Assembly: GCF_017591425.1 (NCBI RefSeq)
Contig: NW_024467119.1
Location: 26,137,001 to 26,201,000 of the forward strand
Source of the DNA: Ochotona curzoniae
Taxonomy: Eukaryota > Chordata > Mammalia > Lagomorpha > Ochotonidae
DNA: 64,000 nucleotides
Direction of reading: 5' to 3'
Shown here: positions 58,363 through 64,000 of the stretch, one piece after another
How positions within the stretch are numbered: position 1 is the stretch's first letter
How the letters are laid out: every line of letters starts with the position of its first letter
Position numbers and translations under genes: made by a program
The notes under the pieces: model-generated
The model's database searches: none
Told to the model about the DNA's origin: nothing
The model's input: only the letters and a program-made list of their open reading frames with translations

Positions 58363-59695
58363 GGCTCCACATTGAAGGGGAGCTGTCAAATGCACAGAGC
58401 TCAGGAGGTCTGAGTTCTGTGACCATGACCTAGTTTCCAAAGCAGAATGAGGAAAATTACTCTTGCCCAGAGGCCTGTGGACTCTTGGAGTGGTCACTTC
58501 CTGGTCCCATCTACTTCCCCTTTACCCATATGAACCTTCCAGGAATAACAGTCTTCTGGTGACAAGCAATGTGTCAGGACTGAGTCATGGGTCACACACA
58601 CGACTGTAACCTGCTTCTCCAGAACCACATCCCAGACTCCAAACCAATGCATCCACCTACAATGGATCTCAAGAAACTGCAGGTCTCTCTCACAATCAGA
58701 GTCATTAGTAGTATTTCTTAATTTTAAATAAAATAATAATGTATCTTATTGTGATGAGAGTCACATATCCAAAGTCATGAGACACCTTAAGTCTCTAATC
58801 GTGACGTGGAGAAATTCAAGCTGAAGCCACATAAATACTTTAAGGACACTGACACGTCAGTTCCCCAGGTCAGAATCGGTTGCATGATTTTGTTTAATCA
58901 TAAAGTGACAGAGAAACATAGGTGAGCATACAAATATTGTTAAGAGATGTCTCTGTCTCATTCCCCAGTAACTGGCAAAACATCACATAATGCAATAGTC
59001 CCATTGTAGAATTTGGGCCCATTAAAGTAGTTTCTTGGAACAAACTCAAATTCTGAAATATACTCAAATATTTCTTCTTACAGGGCATTATTTACTACTG
59101 GAAAATGAGAGAGAACAGAACACAATCTCTTTCAAGAGTAACACAAGCAAGTATTTATAAAACATTTTATTCTACTCTAATATCTGACAAACCTTGGTAC
59201 CTTTAACATGGTCAACTGCTTATTCAGTAAGAGATACTACTATATTGTCTATCCCACTGCAAAAGACAGACAACAGAATAAAAAAAGTGCTGTGGGACAG
59301 TTTTCTCATAGATCTGTAGCATTTCTGCAGGTCTTAGATGCAGAGGAACTAACTGCTTGTGGTCTCAATTATCTTTAAGAACATTTGTACAGTGAATGAT
59401 TCTGGAACACAGAGCTGTCTCCTGGAGCAAAGGACAACACATAGGCAAAATAATGCGTCCTTCTGAAGTCAGGGTCAGACATGCTGCCAATTACAAAAGA
59501 TTAGGATTCCCTAAACTCAAGATGCCTTTCTTATTATGCAACTTATAGAGCCTGCAGGTGTCAACTGGCTCTCTCCACGTCACTCTGGCATTGAGGCTTA
59601 GGACACCAGTGTGAAAATGCTACTATGTGGGTTCCAGCTATTACGATGAGTGATAATCATTCCTTTCTCATCCCAAAGTACATGAAACTGTGACA
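58363..59695. other. Non-coding stretch, nothing recognised
   Basis: No repeat or gene supported over 1.3 kb. Confidence 0.45.
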
Positions 59696-59699
59696 GACA

Positions 59700-59862
59700 A
59701 CTTTGCTAACTTTAAAGTAGGGTAAAATCTTAGCTTTCAGAGTTCTTGACAAGAAGTTAGGTAATCTGCCTAAGGTCTGACAGGTAGTAGGTGGCATATC
59801 CAACAAGACTCAAGCCCACACTGTCCAGCTCAGAAACACTGCTTTTAAACTCTGCTACACTG
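59700..59862 (-). repeat. MIR SINE
   Basis: 'agttaggtaatctgcctaaggtctgacaggtagtagg' and 'ctcaagcccacactgtccagc' follow reverse MIR. Confidence 0.78.
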
Positions 59863-60048
59863 CAGTAGTGCTCAAAGTGTGGTTCCAAAAATAGCAGCAT
59901 CAATAGCACCTGCAAACATGCCACAAATGCAAATTCTTGATAACTACCTCAGATCTACTGAATGGGAAACTCTGGGGGCAGAGGGCACATCTGTGTTTTA
60001 ACAAATCTGCCTTCCAGGGGATTCTGACATATAAGTCTAAGAATTGCA
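59863..60048 (+). repeat. MER5A element (hAT-Charlie), near full length
   Basis: 'cagtagtgctcaaagtgtgg', 'agcagcatcaatagcacctg', 'atgcaaattcttg', 'ctactgaatgggaaactctg' and 'atctgtgttttaacaaatc' are collinear with the consensus. Confidence 0.88.
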
Positions 60049-61095
60049 ACTATAATGAAAAAATAGTATGAGCAGACCATGATATGCTCTCAAAAGTCTA
60101 TAAACTTAGCTTTTGTAAGTTGAACAATACTTTTCAAGCACTATAGACATAATCACTTCTCAAGGCCTTTTATCCATTTTCAGGAAGGTAAAGATGTTCA
60201 GTGCAAATATCAGGTATCTTTAAATAGTTCTGTATAATATCTTCCTTTGGAGACAAACATATACATCCAGAATGTTAAATGAAAACTGTATCTCTAAAAT
60301 GACCAGAAAGAATTACTCAGCCAAACAGAAACACTACTAATATTTTAAAGTCAAGCTGTAATTCTTGAAAAACAGGAAACCACATATCAACAGAGCCAAC
60401 ACAGCGTACCAATAGTAGAACGGGTACCAGGCTTCAAGTTAGAGTCCAGTCACTTTAGCTCAATTTCCTGATTTTAAAACGGAAAACAACATTCAGCTCC
60501 AGGGTTGCAATTAAGCTCATGTCACAGGGAAGCCAGTGGTAAACAGTGGAAGCTGTTGTGAGTGGAAGCTCCACCTGCACAAGCCCTTTCTCTTTCCCAA
60601 TCACAATGTTACCATGATTTCTCCAAAGCGCACCACTGTCTGGTACACAGAAGAGGCTCGCACTGAGCAGGTAACAGGAACCAAAGTGAGGTAGTAACAA
60701 TTTGTTTCCTTCAGCCGCCACCTGAGGCAAAAATCTCAGGCTTTTCCAGGGAAAAGTCACCCTAACAAGAAATCCTGAGTCATGTGTAAAGTGGGCCAGA
60801 TAATTTAAGAAAATCAGCTGATTTTTTTTTCCCTCTTGAGAGTACTGCTGAAGGAGTTTTATCCTCAGCACAAGACAGGAACTCTGGCTGGCAAGCTCCT
60901 GGTCTCAGAGTTTCAGAGTGTCACAGAACATACAAACTGTTACACATGTAAACAGTTAACAAGGAGCAAAAGGTCTGTACCTACAAAGAATTATGTTTAT
61001 AATTTTACTTAACAGATTACAGTGTTATCTAATCTACTCTAGTAAATCTAGAATTCGAGGCAAGCTCCTACCAATACGAAATAAGCTCCTACCAA
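60049..61095. other. Non-coding stretch, possible MIR at 60395-60485
   Basis: 'ctcaatttcctgattttaaaacgg' resembles the MIR core. The 138-codon minus frame at 60455-60871 overlaps it, has no recognised domain and is probably chance. Confidence 0.4.
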
Positions 61096-61099
61096 ATGT

Positions 61100-61412
61100 T
61101 TAAAACGTGGCCTTTTGGGTGCAGCCAAGACTCCCACTTGAGATGGCCACAACCCATAACAGAGCGAGTTCAAGTCGCGGATCTGCTTCCAATTCCAATT
61201 TCCTGCTAATGTTGTACTCTGGGAGGCAGCAGGTGGTTGTTCAAGTACTTGAGTCCCTGCCACCCACATGGGAAACTCAGATGGAGTTCCAGGCCACTGG
61301 CTTTGGCCTAACCCAGCTCATACTGTTGCAGGCATTTGGCATTTGGAAGAGCTTTCTCTCTCTTTCCTTTCATCCTTTCTTTTTTCCTCTCTTCATTTTT
61401 CAGATATAAGTA
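61100..61412 (+). repeat. CSINE, old
   Basis: 'aacgtggccttttgggtgcagcc' decayed head, body, pyrimidine-rich end. Confidence 0.82.
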
Positions 61413-61427
61413 AAAAATTCAGGAAAG

Positions 61428-61742
61428 CCACAATGAGATCAGCCTTGTAGTTCAGTGGATTAAGTTGCCGCCTACAACACTTGTTTCCCTTGTGGGCACC
61501 AGTGAATCTTCGCTACTCCATTTCTGATCCAGCTCACTATTAACAAGCTTGGGAAAGCAGCTGGAGACAGGCAGAACAGCTGGGCACCTGCCACTCACAA
61601 GACAGACTGGGATAAAGACTTTGGCTTTAGCCTGGTCAAGCCTTGGCCACTGCAGTCATTTTAAGCAGTGAACCAACCAACAGACTCTCTTTCTGTAACT
61701 GCATCTCAAATTTAAAAATAATCTTTTTTAAAATAACAAAAA
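61428..61742 (+). repeat. CSINE, old
   Basis: 'gagatcagccttgtagttcagtgg' head, full body, decayed tail. Confidence 0.87.
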
Positions 61743-62034
61743 ACACCATTGTCATTCAAATGTCATTCGAGAACAGAAATTGCTGAATTTAATGAGGAAA
61801 ATATAATTTAATTACAAAAGTTTGCGTATTCATAATAAATGCAGGTCCACTCATTGTACTCTCCCCAAAATTCTGCCTGGGCCTTCAAACAGGTGCACTG
61901 GGGCTTCTAGCTTCAATAGACCCACCTAATTAGCAAATGCATTCAAGTTCAAGAACAGATTTCACTGAGAACTGTAGGTTCTTAATAGCAAAAAATCTAG
62001 CTGTTATCATCTTCCTTTAAAACAAGATATCTGT

Positions 62035-62347
62035 GGGGGCTATATCATGGCATAGTAGCCTAAGGCTCCACATTGGCATCAACATCCCATATGAATGCTC
62101 ACTGAGTTCCAGCTGCTCCACTTTTCATCCAGCTCCCCGCTGATAGGCTAGGAAAGCAGCAGACTATGCAGCAAGTCCTTGGGTCCCTGCGCCCATGTGG
62201 GAAGCCTGGAAGAAGCTCCAGGCTACTAGCTAGACCTGGCCTAGCTGCAGCCATTGCAGCCATTTGGAGAGTGAACCAGAGGATGGATAATCTCTCTCTG
62301 TATATCTGCCTTTCAAATAAAAATAAAACAACACTTAAAAAAAAAAG
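62035..62347 (+). repeat. CSINE
   Basis: 'gggggctatatcatggcatagtagcc' head, full body, CT stretch, A-rich tail. Confidence 0.9.
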
Positions 62348-63100
62348 ATATCTTCAAGGTATACTGTCCTTTGTGTGTGTTTTATAATGATGCAAATATT
62401 TACATGTAAAGTTGCTTTACCTTTTAAAATGTGAAAGAATAAAGCAATTTCAAAATCTTGGATTTTAAAATTTAGCCAACTTCCTATGGGGTTATGCAAA
62501 TATTTGATGAAAGAGTACAAATTACAAGAGTTATACCTGAAACTCCTTTACTTGACTTTCAAAAATAATAAAGTTTGCTTTTTTTTTAAGCTTAATTGTT
62601 TTCGTCTACCTTGTTACATTTCAAGGCAATGTGCAACACGTAACTTCCACTGAGCAATTACAGGGCTAAAGTGGATCTGCAGAGATGCCTTTTAATGATA
62701 CAATCCATGATTATTATAATTGAATATTCTCTTCCAAATTTAACTTTAAAATCCAATTAACAAGTATCTTAGTCAGTAAAAGAATAACCTTTAGTTCAAC
62801 AGGCCTTTTGCAAAATTCAGTTAAACCAGATAGGACAAAGGACAGCTCTGAAATACTCTTTCTACCCCATAGAGAAACAGTGACTTCTGGTGGCAAAAGC
62901 AATACATGCATCTTGAGGAGAAAGCACTGTTTAAATTAACCTGGACTTTATTTTACTATAAATTCTTTCTTTGGGTGACCTCTGTACTCTAAGTGAACAC
63001 TTTACGATTCTTCAAAATTGCATTTCTCCTAGGTTGAAGAGTTAAGCACATGATAAATGACTAATCACCAGAAATTCAATTGCTACAGATTAAAAGCAAA
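62348..63100. other. AT-rich non-coding stretch
   Basis: No gene or repeat supported. Confidence 0.45.
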
Positions 63101-63108
63101 GAACTTAC

Positions 63109-63159
63109 CACAACAAAGCTGCTAGGCCCACAGCCCCAGCCTCAACATCCCTCCACATT
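63109..63159 (-). other. Tentative second minus-strand exon or exon end (donor at 63109)
   Basis: On the minus strand TTGTG|GTAAGTT at 63109 matches the donor consensus at +1 to +6. About 51 nt upstream, TTTTCCTCTAG at 63160-63170 could be an acceptor, giving a 51-nt exon. Alternatively the donor closes a first exon that starts further right. The stretch lies 5' of the better exon at 51.6 kb on the same strand, as an upstream leader exon would. Single splice motifs arise by chance, so this is weak. Confidence 0.25.
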
Positions 63160-63287
63160 CTAGAGGAAAACTGAAGTCTCCAAACTCTCGTCCTCCACAG
63201 TGCCCCCTCTCCAACCCTCCCCATCTCAGTTGACCAAATCCTTCCTTGAAAATGGCAGAAGTCCTGGTAAAGCGTCTGCCTCCATGA

Positions 63288-63475
63288 CACAGGGGGGCAT
63301 TCCTTACCCAGGCTCCAACAAGCTCCTGACCCCTGCTCCTGCTAATGCAGACCTGGGAAGCAGAGACGATGGCTCAAGGAATTGGATAAGTGCCACCCAT
63401 GTGGGTCCCTGGCAAAGCCCACACTTGGGAGAGTCAATCAACAGCCAGGAGACCTCTTGATTTCTTCTCCCCATC
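63288..63475 (+). repeat. CSINE, old, partial
   Basis: 'cctgctaatgcagacctgggaagcagagacgatggctcaag' and 'gccacccatgtgggtccctgg' match the body. Head and tail are decayed. Confidence 0.65.
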
Positions 63476-64000
63476 CCACTTCCCCTGACCACCACCTGTT
63501 AAACAAAATCCAAAGGCTATAAGCTGAATTCAAATAAGAACTTATCTCAGCTTTCTCTCCTAGGGTCCTACAATCATTACCCCATCACCACCCCTTACCC
63601 CTCCAGTTCTCTCCATTTCTTTTCTGCCTAGTTCTTTAACCACCACTGGCAAGGAGACAACCCCTTTACAATAAAGCAGGCGAACCCTCTAGAATGTTCA
63701 AGTCTCCTGTGACTCTCTTTCCAGAATATCCACTCAAGGAATCCTTACCACTAAAGATGAAAGGCAAGCTGAGGAAATACATTAGACAGAGGAAGTAAAC
63801 ATTGAAACGGGGCCATGCCTAGGTATACTAAAACAAGCAGACCGACTGGAGAGTCCAAAGCTCTCACTCTTTTCTCACACCTTCTATTCCCTCCAGGTGG
63901 GACACCACGCAGGTGCGAAAGGGGACCCAGCACCCGGACCCCCACCGACCTCCAGAGTGCTTTTGGGCGCTCTTAAAGAATCGTGCACCAGCCAAGCCCT
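63476..64000. other. Non-coding stretch with rising CpG density at the right edge
   Basis: 63905-63990 has six CpGs in about 85 bp and high GC, unlike the preceding kilobases. It may be the shore of a CpG-island promoter outside the window. Confidence 0.4.

Noticed and set aside
60455..60871. 138-codon minus-strand open frame
   Set aside because: No recognisable domain; overlaps a MIR-like stretch; no splice sites at its ends.

Overview
This is a stretch of mammalian nuclear DNA, almost certainly from a lagomorph and most likely a pika (Ochotona). The main evidence is about 67 copies of the lagomorph C-type SINE (CSINE): a tRNA-derived head with A and B box-like motifs, a body of about 320 bp, a CT-rich stretch and an (A/T)-rich tail. 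The common younger form here reads 'gcggtggc..tag..ggttaaagtcctcgccttg', which I remember as pika-like rather than rabbit-like. The species call rests on memory of the CSINE forms, not on a search. Older mammalian repeats (MIR, L2, MER5A, MER20, old L1, a Tc1/mariner element) complete the picture. There are no bacterial-style genes, operons, CRISPR arrays or functional RNA genes. Almost all open reading frames are chance frames inside SINEs or AT-rich DNA.

Layout. 0-16 kb: dense CSINEs, two LTR-like segments (about 1.2-1.6 kb and 5.15-5.72 kb) and two tiny retrocopies that share one polyadenylated 3' end (224-353 and 8135-8192). 16-19 kb: mostly unique sequence with an ancient Tc1/mariner element at 17.3-17.6 kb. 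19-32 kb: stacked CSINEs, L1-type 3' ends, L2 and MIR. 32-47 kb: more CSINEs, an old L1 3' end, a truncated U2 snRNA pseudogene (36690-36725), and a 5'-truncated L1-like 3' end with a clean target-site duplication (40.1-40.8 kb). 47.1-53.4 kb: a SINE-poor block with the one well-formed exon in the window (minus strand, 51626-51701). 53-64 kb: CSINEs again, a 1.3 kb retroposed element with target-site duplication (57049-58350), MIR and MER5A, a possible second minus-strand splice donor near 63109, and rising CpG density at the right edge.

The simplest reading is that the window lies in the 5' part of a minus-strand gene whose promoter may lie just beyond or at the right edge. Its leader exon(s) would be at about 63.1 kb (tentative) and 51.6 kb, and the rest would be intron or intergenic DNA. 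I do not recognise the gene. No novel molecular system is evident. The most useful observations are the exon, several retroposons defined by their target-site duplications, and a SINE-poor block that may hold conserved regulatory DNA. Repeat boundaries are read by eye and are usually good to 5-20 bp unless a target-site duplication fixes them.
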